Below, piece by piece: positions 1 through 7,611 of a DNA stretch of 14,430 nt. Origin of the DNA: Prolixibacteraceae bacterium (GTDB lineage: Bacteria; Bacteroidota; Bacteroidia; Bacteroidales; Prolixibacteraceae); contig JAEUSS010000615.1 of the NCBI GenBank assembly GCA_016788685.1, positions 1 through 14,430 of the forward strand. The letters run 5' to 3'. Within the stretch, counting starts at the first letter, position 1, and each line of letters begins with the position of its first letter. The notes beneath the pieces are model-generated. The model searched no databases and was not told where the DNA came from. It saw only the letters and a program-made list of their open reading frames with translations. The translations under genes and the position numbers were made by a program.

Positions 1-521
1 CCGGGAAAACGATTGGGGTAGTGGGGTTTGGCCGCATCGGGCAACGAGTTGGCGAAATAGCCCGGGCCTTCGGGATGAAGGTCATCTTTCAGAACCGGTC
101 GGTAAAGTCAGATGTTCCGGAAGGAATGGTCCAAAAAAATCTGGCGGAGGTTTTTGCTGAAAGTGATTTTGTGAGTTTGAATTGTCCTCTCACAGCCGAT
201 AATGGTGCTTTTGTCAACAAAAAACTGCTCGAAACCATGAAATCTTCGGCCGTGTTGATCAACACCGGAAGAGGCGGACTGATCAACGAGGCTGATTTGG
301 CAGAGGTGCTGAATTCAGGCCGGATTGCAGCTGCTTGTCTGGATGTGTTGTCAACCGAACCTCCTTCGCTTCAAAACCCGCTTATTCGGGCTAAAAACTG
401 TTTTATCACTCCGCATGTTGCCTGGGCAACATCTGAGGCGCGCCAACGTTTGATGGATATCACGGTTGACAATTTGAAGTGCTTTCTGTCAGGAAATCCG
501 AAAAATGTGGTGAAGCCATAA
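1..521 (+). CDS. D-isomer-specific 2-hydroxyacid dehydrogenase, C-terminal part (5' truncated)
   Basis: The reading frame is open from base 3 at the window edge to a TAA at 519-521, so the N-terminal substrate-binding part lies outside. The visible part starts with the Rossmann fold: GKTIGVVGFGRIGQ is the GxGxxG dinucleotide loop. The three catalytic residues of the family are present: Arg in NTGRGGL, Glu in DVLSTEPP and His in TPHVAWAT. Members reduce 2-keto acids such as hydroxypyruvate, glyoxylate or phenylpyruvate to D-2-hydroxy acids in the cytosol; the CPLT segment resembles glycerate dehydrogenase/hydroxypyruvate reductase-like members, but the substrate cannot be fixed from this half. 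At the end of the second Rossmann strand the sequence is FQNRS. The acidic residue usual for NAD is replaced by Asn followed by Arg-Ser, which suggests possible NADPH use (inference). The next gene begins 76 bases downstream. Confidence 0.9.
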   Translation, partial: GKTIGVVGFGRIGQRVGEIARAFGMKVIFQNRSVKSDVPEGMVQKNLAEVFAESDFVSLNCPLTADNGAFVNKKLLETMKSSAVLINTGRGGLINEADLAEVLNSGRIAAACLDVLSTEPPSLQNPLIRAKNCFITPHVAWATSEARQRLMDITVDNLKCFLSGNPKNVVKP

Positions 522-597
522 ATTGCAGTGATATAAGGCAACCCGGTTAATTTGAATATCGTAATCAAAGTAGTTTAAATCTTAAAAGCAGGGCAAA

Positions 598-1107
598 ATG
601 AAAAGGATCTATGTGCTTGTTTTGTTGAGCTTATTTGTAGGACTGAGTGGTTTTCAGGAAAACGGCAAAAAGGAGAAAAAAGCTCGGCAGCGGTTAGAAA
701 TGGCTCAGCTGATTCAGAGCGGGCAGTTTCGGTTTGTTGCCCGTACAGCCCATTCGGATCTGGGTACCTTTAATCATCTGGCAGCTAACTATGATATGGT
801 GTTCGATAGTCTCCGTGTTAAAGCTTATCTGCCATACTACGGGCGGGCCTATTCGGCTCCGTACGGCGGCAGCGGAGGTGTAAAATTTGATCTGAAGGCT
901 TCGAAACTCGACAGGAGCTGGAATGAGAAGAAGAAATTGTTTACCATAACGGCAGACTTATCGGACTCAGAAGACTCCTATTCCATTTTCCTGACTGCCG
1001 GACTGGATGGATATGCCGACTTGAAAATTACCTTTCGCAACCGGCAGTGGATTAGTTATTACGGAGTAATTGAAAAAACGGAAGCGGTGCGCCATGAGCA
1101 GAAATGA
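598..1107 (+). CDS. Secreted DUF4251 domain protein
   Basis: This encodes 169 residues. The N-terminus (MKRIYVLVLLSLFVGLSG) is a short basic stretch followed by a hydrophobic core, i.e. a Sec signal peptide without a lipobox cysteine, so a periplasmic location is expected. The mature part carries hallmarks of the Bacteroidota family DUF4251: a central YLPYYGRAYS-PYGGSGG segment, then a beta-rich C-terminal half ending in FRNRQWISYYGVI. The function of this family is not known. Typical members are of this length, so the gene looks complete. It is flanked upstream by the dehydrogenase (76-base gap, possibly co-transcribed) and downstream by a strong hairpin terminator starting two bases after the stop, which marks the end of the transcript. 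The family assignment is from motif recognition, not a search. Confidence 0.85.
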   Translation: MKRIYVLVLLSLFVGLSGFQENGKKEKKARQRLEMAQLIQSGQFRFVARTAHSDLGTFNHLAANYDMVFDSLRVKAYLPYYGRAYSAPYGGSGGVKFDLKASKLDRSWNEKKKLFTITADLSDSEDSYSIFLTAGLDGYADLKITFRNRQWISYYGVIEKTEAVRHEQK

Positions 1108-1108
1108 A

Positions 1109-1133
1109 AAAGGACCAGATCTTCTGGTCCTTT
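1109..1133 (+). terminator. Hairpin terminator after the DUF4251 gene
   Basis: The arm AAAGGACCAGA (1109-1119) is perfectly complementary to TCTGGTCCTTT (1123-1133): an 11-bp stem with a 3-nt loop. It is followed by AATGTTTTTGGTTT, moderately T-rich. It begins directly after the stop codon at 1107. The A-rich 5' side means it could also work on the minus strand for the small gene at 1191-1388. Confidence 0.8.
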
Positions 1134-1190
1134 AATGTTTTTGGTTTAAATGTCAACCCCTGGGGCAACATCTATTATATCACTTAAATA

Positions 1191-1388
1191 CTATTCTTCA
1201 TCCAATTGATCGTCGCTATATTTATAATCCAATTCGTCAAAACTTTCATCTGCAAAATCGTCGTAAATAGATAATCTTCTTTTTGAGCTCTTATCCTTCT
1301 GCAGTTTGGTGCTTTTTATCGAATCGCCATCTGCTTTTAAAGGTTCGATACCTTTTTTTGTAATTTTCAGATTCTTGTTTGTTTTCAT
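1191..1388 (-). CDS. Small charge-segregated hypothetical protein (65 aa)
   Basis: An ATG-initiated frame of 65 residues that I do not recognise. The N-terminal two thirds is strongly basic (MKTNKNLKITKKGIEPL, then KSTKLQKDKSSKRR), while the last third is strongly acidic and aromatic (SIYDDFADESFDELDYKYSD, then DQLDEE). It has no cysteine, no signal peptide and no hydrophobic segment, so it is probably cytosolic and largely disordered. It is the only gene-like element between the terminator at 1109-1133 and the AT-rich spacer to its right. No clear -7 motif is seen upstream. It could be a real lineage-specific small protein, a nucleic-acid- or protein-binding tail peptide, or a precursor peptide; nothing nearby supports a modification system. 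It may also be a chance frame in AT-rich DNA. Confidence 0.5.
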   Translation of the reverse strand: MKTNKNLKITKKGIEPLKADGDSIKSTKLQKDKSSKRRLSIYDDFADESFDELDYKYSDDQLDEE

Positions 1389-1656
1389 TTCGAAAAATCT
1401 AAAAGTTTGATAATTAAAATTTTAAAAGTTAATGAATCGTGTTTGTATCAGTTTGTTAAACTATGAAAAAAAAATAAATATTCAAGTCATTCAGATTAAA
1501 ATTAATATTTCCTGATTTTTTGATTACCTGATAATCTGCTTATTATAACTTTTTATTCTGAAATGAAAATAAATACGATGAAATGTTCTTAAATGTTCCT
1601 GCTCATTCTGAAAATCTTGAATTAGTCTTATTTTCGTCGGTGTAATAACAAATGAT
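1389..1656. other. AT-rich intergenic spacer between divergent genes
   Basis: 268 bases separating the small minus-strand gene from the PorE-like gene, markedly richer in A/T than the flanking coding DNA. No convincing frame, RNA or repeat was seen. Promoters for both flanking genes should lie here. The only recognisable motif is TATTTTCG at 1629-1636, a near match to the Bacteroidota -7 element. Confidence 0.6.
1629..1636 (+). promoter_or_regulatory. Candidate -7 element of the PorE-like gene
   Basis: TATTTTCG differs from the Bacteroidota -7 consensus TAnnTTTG at one position and lies 20 bases before the ATG at 1657. No clear -33 TTTG was found at the usual distance, so this is tentative. 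Confidence 0.3.
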
Positions 1657-3594
1657 ATGAGGAACTATTTTGTAGCATTCTTCGTTTTGATGAATTTGGT
1701 TGTTTGGGGCCAGAATTATTCTTCCGGAGATAAAAAAGCCCTGAAGCTGTTCGGCGAAGCTAAATTGGCATATGAGAGCAGCCTTTTCAGTAAATCCTTG
1801 CAACTTCTTGATGAAGCCCTGGAAAAGGATTCCTGTTTTTTTGAAGTTTATTTATTGAAATCAGATATTTTTCAGGAACTGGATTCGGTTGCACTTCAGA
1901 TCTCGGCCATCGAAAAGGCATTAAACCTTCATCCGGAGAAAAATCCAAAACTGTATTATTTGCTGGGAAATGCCTGTTTCAAGGCGGCTGAATACCAGAA
2001 AGCAGCCGATGCGTATAAAAATTACCTGAAACGGGTTGATGAAAAGGATGTTTTGGCAGGCAAGGCCCGCGGGAGTATGGCCAAATGTGAAAGTGCCGCT
2101 CAGTTGCTCGGGCATCCGGTAGCTTTTGTTTCTGTTAATCTGGGTAACTCTGTTAATTCGGATGATGATGAATACTGGCCAAGCCTGACTGTCGACGGAC
2201 AAACGCTGGTTTTTACCCGGCTGATTGGCTCTAAAAGGGCAAACGGCCAGCGAAAGGCTATCGGTCAGGAAGATTTTTATACATCCCAGTTTCGGGACAA
2301 TACCTGGCAAGCCAGTCAGCCCATGTCTTCGATCAATACTGCTTACAACGAAGGGGCACAAACAATTTCATCGGACGGCAAGTTGCTTTTTTTTACAGCC
2401 TGTACCCGAAATGACGGCCGTGGCAGTTGTGATATTTATTTCTCGCGAAATAGAGGCGGTGTCTGGTCGGTTCCTTTGAATGCCGGCGAACCTGTCAATT
2501 CTCCTGCATGGGAATCACAGCCTTCCATTTCGGCCAATGGAGAAACATTGTATTTTGTGAGCAACCGTAAAGGGGGAAAAGGTGGTATGGATATCTGGAA
2601 GTGCAATTTGCTGAGGTTTTCGGAATCGGGAATGCCCGTTTGGGGATATCCGGTTAATTTAGGCGATTCTGTCAATACTCCCGGGAATGAGATGTCGCCC
2701 TTTATTCATTCTGACGGGAAAACGCTCTATTTTGCTTCCGATAACTGGCCCGGGCTGGGAGGTTCAGATATTTTTTATTGCCGGTTGAACAATGACTCGG
2801 TTTGGGGGCGAGCTCATAACATCGGTTATCCGATCAACACCAATAGAGATGAGCAGGGATTAATTGTTGATGCTGCAGGGCGAAATGCCTATTATTCATC
2901 TGATCGGCCCGGATCGAGAGGAATGGACATCTATTCGTTTGAATTATACCCGGATGCGAGGCCTGATCCGGTTTCGTACATCAAAGGCAAGGTGATCGAT
3001 GAAGATTCGGGCGAGCCGCTCTGTGCGCAGGTGGAACTGATTGATCTGGGCAATTCAAAGCCGGTTGTGAAGGACGAGTCGTGTCGGGAAGAAGGTGAAT
3101 TTCTGCTGTGCCTGCCGTTGGGGAAGGAGTATGCATTTAATGTATCGAAAGAAGGTTATCTGTTCTACTCAGAGAATTTTCAGTTAAAAGAGAAGAAACA
3201 GATTGTTGATCCGTACATTCTTGAAATCAGGCTGAAAAAGATTCAGATCGGGGGTGCTGTTGTTCTCCGGAATGTTTTCTTCAATACCGGTTCACACGAA
3301 TTACTTCCTGAATCAAGAGCTGAACTCCGTAAACTGGCCGATTTTATGACCCGGAACAACATGGTTGTTATCGAGATTGGTGGTCATACCGATAATGTGG
3401 GCGCTGCAGAGATGAACCAAAAGCTTTCGGAACTACGTGCCAAGGAGGTTTATCGGTATTTGGTTGACGGCGGGATAGACCAAAGCCGGATGCGTTACAA
3501 CGGTTACGGACTTTCTCAGCCTGTTATGCCGAACGATACTCCGGAAGGCAGGGCGCTTAACCGGAGGACCGAATTCAGGATAATCAAAAACTGA
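1657..3594 (+). CDS. PorE-like envelope protein: TPR, PD40 propeller, regulatory domain, OmpA C-terminal domain
   Basis: 645 residues. Signal peptide at 1-18 (MRNYFVAFFVLMNLVVWG), then a TPR-like helical region (about 22-150), PD40/WD40-like beta-propeller repeats (about 155-430, recurring 'DG-TL-F-S-R-GG-DI' strands such as DGKTLYFASDNWPGLGGSDI), a carboxypeptidase-regulatory-like beta-sandwich (about 440-540, YIKGKVIDEDSGEPL) and an OmpA C-terminal peptidoglycan-binding domain (about 548-645). The peptidoglycan residues are in place: HTDN with Asp579, SELRA with Arg594, and NRRTE at 635-639. This domain order is that of PorE (PG1058), a type IX secretion component that anchors the system to peptidoglycan. 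PorE is a lipoprotein, whereas here there is no lipobox cysteine, and Bacteroidota carry several paralogues, so the role in secretion is inferred. Convergent with metA, 36 bases apart. Confidence 0.88.
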   Translation: MRNYFVAFFVLMNLVVWGQNYSSGDKKALKLFGEAKLAYESSLFSKSLQLLDEALEKDSCFFEVYLLKSDIFQELDSVALQISAIEKALNLHPEKNPKLYYLLGNACFKAAEYQKAADAYKNYLKRVDEKDVLAGKARGSMAKCESAAQLLGHPVAFVSVNLGNSVNSDDDEYWPSLTVDGQTLVFTRLIGSKRANGQRKAIGQEDFYTSQFRDNTWQASQPMSSINTAYNEGAQTISSDGKLLFFTACTRNDGRGSCDIYFSRNRGGVWSVPLNAGEPVNSPAWESQPSISANGETLYFVSNRKGGKGGMDIWKCNLLRFSESGMPVWGYPVNLGDSVNTPGNEMSPFIHSDGKTLYFASDNWPGLGGSDIFYCRLNNDSVWGRAHNIGYPINTNRDEQGLIVDAAGRNAYYSSDRPGSRGMDIYSFELYPDARPDPVSYIKGKVIDEDSGEPLCAQVELIDLGNSKPVVKDESCREEGEFLLCLPLGKEYAFNVSKEGYLFYSENFQLKEKKQIVDPYILEIRLKKIQIGGAVVLRNVFFNTGSHELLPESRAELRKLADFMTRNNMVVIEIGGHTDNVGAAEMNQKLSELRAKEVYRYLVDGGIDQSRMRYNGYGLSQPVMPNDTPEGRALNRRTEFRIIKN

Positions 3595-3630
3595 CGGCGT
3601 TGAGATTTTAAGCGGCGAACTGAATCCCGT

Positions 3631-4557
3631 TCATATCTCATAGTCGGTATAACCAAGGTCGTACGGTGTTGCCTGATAAACGTAGTAGTTCAGCCAGTTG
3701 GATACCAATAGATTGGCATGGCCTCGCCAGCGCATCAAAGGTTCGTTGTCAGGGTTGTTGTCCGGGTAATAGTTGTCCGGAATTTCGATGGGCAGTTTCT
3801 TCTTCAAATCCCGTTTGTATTCGGTATCCAGCGTATATCTGGAGTACTCGGAATGCCCGGTGATAAAGAACTGCTTCCCGTCTTCGGTCATTACAATGTT
3901 TACACCCGATTGGTCTGATTTTGAGACGATATTCAGTTCCGGTACTTTCAGGATGTCTTTTTCCAGAACTTCAGTGTGTCGGGAGTGCGGAACAAAATAT
4001 TCATCATCAAACCCCCTGAAAATGGGCAAAGTATCGTTCAGATTCCGGTGCTTGAAAACTCCGAACATTTTTTTACCGAGCGGATATTTCGGGACTCCGT
4101 AAAAGTGGTAGAGTCCGGCTTGTGCGGCCCAACAAATGAATACCGAGGAGGTCACATGTTCGCGCGACCAGTCGAATATTTTGGTCAGCTCTTTCCAGTA
4201 GGTAACTTCTTCGAAAGGAAGCATTTCGACCGGAGCCCCGGTAAAAATCATTCCGTCGTATTTTCTTGATTTTAGCTCGTCAAAAGTCCGGTAAAAGGCC
4301 TTCATATGAACTTCAGGCGTATTTTTTGATTCGTGACCTTTCATCCTCAGAAAATCAACTTCAACCTGCAGCGGCGTGTTCGACAACAAACGAATCAGGT
4401 CTGTTTCCGTAGTAATTTTTACGGGCATGAGGTTGACAATGATGATTTTTAACGGACGAATATCCTGGTGAGCGGCACGAGATTCGTCCATGATGAAGAT
4501 GTTTTCTTCTCTCAGCAACTCGATGGCTGGTAGTTGGTCAGGAACATTAATGGGCAT
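3631..4557 (-). CDS. metA: Homoserine O-acetyltransferase (MetA family)
   Basis: 308 residues, full length for MetA, beginning with the family N-terminus [11 protein letters not shown]. It acylates the hydroxyl of L-homoserine in the first committed step of methionine synthesis (cytosol). Catalytic residues fall at the classical numbering: Cys142 (FICWAAQA), His235 and Glu237 (ITGHSEYS), with Lys47 in the conserved LMPVK. Residue 111 is Glu (GAPVEML); in this family Glu111 goes with acetyl-CoA and Gly111, as in E. coli, with succinyl-CoA. The product is therefore predicted to be O-acetylhomoserine despite the frequent 'succinyltransferase' label. The adjacent O-acetylhomoserine sulfhydrylase supports this. 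It is the last gene of the minus-strand operon, 74 bases after metY, with an inverted repeat in that gap. The end, GYTDYEI, precedes a TGA at 3633-3631. Confidence 0.95.
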   Translation of the reverse strand: MPINVPDQLPAIELLREENIFIMDESRAAHQDIRPLKIIIVNLMPVKITTETDLIRLLSNTPLQVEVDFLRMKGHESKNTPEVHMKAFYRTFDELKSRKYDGMIFTGAPVEMLPFEEVTYWKELTKIFDWSREHVTSSVFICWAAQAGLYHFYGVPKYPLGKKMFGVFKHRNLNDTLPIFRGFDDEYFVPHSRHTEVLEKDILKVPELNIVSKSDQSGVNIVMTEDGKQFFITGHSEYSRYTLDTEYKRDLKKKLPIEIPDNYYPDNNPDNEPLMRWRGHANLLVSNWLNYYVYQATPYDLGYTDYEI

Positions 4558-4584
4558 GATGTCAAATGTTTAGATGAAATAAAT

Positions 4585-4618
4585 TCCGGAATTCCAGATA
4601 TAATGCTGGAATTCCGGA
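4585..4618 (-). promoter_or_regulatory. Perfect 13-bp inverted repeat between metY and metA
   Basis: TCCGGAATTCCAG (4585-4597) and CTGGAATTCCGGA (4606-4618) form a perfect 13-bp stem with an 8-nt loop (ATATAATG). In the minus-strand transcript it is followed by AATTTATTTCATCT. It lies 28 bases before the metA start. Options are a partial intercistronic terminator, a stem protecting or processing the metY mRNA end, or an operator-type dyad. The stem is GC-rich enough for a terminator but the U-run is interrupted, so read-through into metA is likely. Confidence 0.65.
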
Positions 4619-4631
4619 GGCAACTGTGAAA

Positions 4632-5942
<1,311 letters not shown>

Positions 5943-5953
5943 CTATTTAGGGG

Positions 5954-7306
5954 TTAAAAATGATCGTTAAAAAATATGTTGTGAATTTCGGTAATGGCCT
6001 TTCTGGTGTCTTTTTGGTCGACAATCAGGTAGCTTACGAGGTCGGAGGCGCCTGAGCCGCTAAGGAGTACATTAATTTTATGCTGGGCCACAGCCGTAAA
6101 CAGTTTGGCTGATACTCCGTGATGATGTTGCATTCCGTGGCCGACAACAGCGATGAGTGAAACCTGATCTTCAATGATGATTTCGCTGACTGAACTCAGC
6201 GGTAACAAACGGCATATCTCACGTGCTTTTTCAATCTCTTTCTTATTCAGGATGATATTGATGCTTACCTGAGAAGTGATGACCGAACGGATGTTGATGG
6301 CCGACTGGTGAAAAGCAGTGGTCACTTTGGCCAGAATTCCGGGTTTAAAACCGACTCCCGGACCGTTTAGTTTCAGTATCGCGATTTCATCGGTGAAAAC
6401 CACGCTTTTGACGACATTGGGCGAAACAAATGATTCTGAGTTGATCGTGGTTGTCAGCTTTTTGCCGCGATTTGCCAAATGGTAGATCTTTATTGGTATG
6501 TGTTTGTTGATGAGAGGTTCAACAATCCGGGGGTGGATGGACTGTTCGCTGAAATAGGATAATTCGGAAGCCTCGGCATAAGTCAGGCGGGGAATCAGCT
6601 TCGAATCCGGAACCAATTCCGGATCAGATGTCCTGAATTCTTTGTCCAACTCCCAAAGCTGGAGAGATTCAGCCTCGGTGAGCCTGGTGATTCCTGCGGC
6701 CGAATAATCGGCGGATCGTTTTCCGAGCCGGGCAATTTTCCCTCCCAGAGTAATTCCGTATGACCCCGGCACCAGGTTTATGCCTGGCTTTAGCCGGCCT
6801 TTCACATTTTCTGATTCTTTGTAAAGGATGCTCGCATTTCCGAACTCCTCGGTTACTGTCAGGCCAATGGTTTCCGGGAAGGCTAATGTTGAACTGATGT
6901 GATTGTGGTTCAGGAATAAATGCAGGATTCCGGTTGTGATTCGCTCGGAAAAGCTGATGACCTGATCTTTTAATGTCAGCGAGAAATCGCCGGTAAATTC
7001 AATGCCTTTCAGGAGTTTATGCAGATTTTTCAGCTCTTTCTTCAAATTTGCATCAGGTTCTGACTGTTGAAATACCTGAAGTTTTTGAGCCGTAATGGTG
7101 TTTATCTGGCTAATGATCAGGTCGGAAGTTGCTGAGTTGCTGATCAGTAAATCGATACCTTGTTCGATGGTTTGTTGTATTTCAGGGACGGCGGAAACTA
7201 CTACAGTGACATCATTCCCTGAGTCTTCCAAAAGTTTGGCAAAAGCTTCGAGTACAGGAAATTTAGATAAACTGCTTCCGCCAAATCGTACGACACAATT
7301 TGACAT
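5954..7306 (-). CDS. Divergent aspartokinase-like protein with C-terminal ACT domains, first gene of the methionine operon
   Basis: 450 residues with the layout of a monofunctional aspartokinase: amino-acid kinase domain (about 1-285) and two ACT domains (about 306-375 and 380-450). Overall it resembles the kinase half of ThrA (LSYF, HPR, ADYSAAG, VVSA). Aspartokinase phosphorylates aspartate at the head of the Asp-family pathway. Several key motifs are altered: the N-terminal KFGGTS is RFGGSS, with the catalytic lysine now Arg7; GRxGSD is GKRSAD (195-200); the WTDVDG segment reads WELDKE (218-223); and DPR is DPE (228-230). The Glu of the GE motif remains in FSERIT (Glu121). It may be a catalytically weak or dead regulatory protein that uses its ACT domains to sense an amino acid, or an aspartokinase of unusual kinetics. 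It leads the ask-like/metY/metA operon and follows a long structured leader. Confidence 0.85.
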   Translation of the reverse strand: MSNCVVRFGGSSLSKFPVLEAFAKLLEDSGNDVTVVVSAVPEIQQTIEQGIDLLISNSATSDLIISQINTITAQKLQVFQQSEPDANLKKELKNLHKLLKGIEFTGDFSLTLKDQVISFSERITTGILHLFLNHNHISSTLAFPETIGLTVTEEFGNASILYKESENVKGRLKPGINLVPGSYGITLGGKIARLGKRSADYSAAGITRLTEAESLQLWELDKEFRTSDPELVPDSKLIPRLTYAEASELSYFSEQSIHPRIVEPLINKHIPIKIYHLANRGKKLTTTINSESFVSPNVVKSVVFTDEIAILKLNGPGVGFKPGILAKVTTAFHQSAINIRSVITSQVSINIILNKKEIEKAREICRLLPLSSVSEIIIEDQVSLIAVVGHGMQHHHGVSAKLFTAVAQHKINVLLSGSGASDLVSYLIVDQKDTRKAITEIHNIFFNDHF

Positions 7307-7353
7307 GATAAAAGTTTAAAAAGTGATAATTTGGAAAAGAAACGATTGGATTT

Positions 7354-7394
7354 TAGCCTTCAAACAACATGATGATCACACCGCTCGAAGGCTA
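7354..7394 (-). promoter_or_regulatory. Hairpin overlapping the end of the leader ORF (candidate attenuator stem)
   Basis: In the minus-strand RNA, TAGCCTTC (7394-7387) pairs perfectly with GAAGGCTA (7361-7354): 8 bp enclosing 25 nt. The 5' arm contains the stop codon of the Met-rich leader ORF, so a ribosome on the last Met codons or on the stop would mask it. Downstream is AAATCC, then a T-rich run (TCGTTTCTTTT, 7345-7335), so it is not a canonical terminator. A short alternative hairpin CGCT(7397-7394):AGCG(7385-7382) is mutually exclusive with it. The role is inferred from position. Confidence 0.5.
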
Positions 7395-7487
7395 GCGCAT
7401 TATCATAGACATACCGGACATTAAAGAATCATTGCAACCCATGGGGTGGGAAACACAGAAAGTGGCGTATTTTGCTGTATGATTCAT
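7392..7487 (-). CDS. Candidate Met-rich leader peptide of the methionine operon (31 aa)
   Basis: A 31-codon frame starts at ATG 7487-7485 and ends at TAG 7394-7392, inside the 5' leader of the aspartokinase-like/metY/metA operon. It begins about 20 bases after the predicted transcription start. The C-terminal 18 residues read HPMGCNDSLMSGMSMIMR: four of the last nine codons are ATG, plus Met16 and two Cys codons (11 and 18). Met clustering directly before a hairpin that overlaps the stop codon is the signature of a leader peptide for transcription attenuation, here sensing charged Met-tRNA. The peptide would have no function beyond its translation. The start codon sits in the 5' arm of another hairpin (GAATCAT/ATGATTC). 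Leader peptides are known for other amino-acid operons; I know of no described one of this kind for methionine in Bacteroidota. Chance Met clustering is the alternative. Confidence 0.6.
   Translation of the reverse strand: MNHTAKYATFCVSHPMGCNDSLMSGMSMIMR
7426..7485 (-). promoter_or_regulatory. Structured segment of the methionine-operon leader (three-stem element)
   Basis: GAATCAT (7485-7479) pairs with ATGATTC (7432-7426), a 7-bp closing stem. Inside are two short possible stems, ACAG(7478-7475)/CTGT and ACCC/GGGT with a CAT loop, giving a possible three-way junction. Its 5' arm overlaps the leader-peptide start codon, so folding and leader translation would compete. The inner stems are only 4 bp and may not be real. 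Confidence 0.35.
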
Positions 7488-7513
7488 ATTCGATATTCTG
7501 ATGCTATTGGGTG

Positions 7514-7545
7514 CAAACATAAAACAGTTTTTCTATATAGACAAA
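7514..7545 (-). promoter_or_regulatory. Promoter of the methionine operon (Bacteroidota type)
   Basis: On the minus strand, TTTG (7545-7542) is followed after 20 nt by TATGTTTG (7521-7514). This is an exact match to the Bacteroidota primary sigma-factor promoter, -33 TTTG and -7 TAnnTTTG at consensus spacing. Transcription should begin near 7505-7508, giving a leader of about 200 nt before the aspartokinase-like gene. It lies downstream of the TatD gene stop, so the operon has its own promoter. Confidence 0.75.
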
Positions 7546-7611
7546 GGAGTATCCGAAATGTTTAGGTTAAATAATTGTTAAGCGTTTTGTTGTGCTGTAA
7601 GTGGTTTGTTA

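Noticed and set aside
1921..2361. Minus-strand 146-codon frame within the PorE-like gene
   Set aside because: It lies antisense to TPR/PD40 coding sequence with clear domain signatures, and shows no recognisable motif itself.
3601..3640. Bidirectional terminator between the PorE-like gene and metA
   Set aside because: TGAGAT/ATCTCA can pair but the stem is 6 bp around a 28-nt loop with little inner pairing and no T-tract; too weak to list.
3773..4269. Plus-strand open frames within metA
   Set aside because: They are antisense shadows of a fully conserved enzyme; the protein sequences look unnatural (Ser/Arg/Phe-rich) and have no motifs.
7426..7485. Plus-strand structured RNA such as a cobalamin element (GGGGTGGGAAACACAGAAAGTGGC)
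   Set aside because: The plus strand here has no downstream gene in that orientation, and the match to B12-box features is only superficial.
7307..7511. SAM-I or SAM-II riboswitch upstream of the methionine operon
   Set aside because: I looked for the SAM-I conserved core and the SAM-II pseudoknot signature on the minus strand and could not align either. GGCTAAAA near 7351-7358 superficially resembles part of SAM-II but the rest is missing. Without a covariance-model scan I do not call it.
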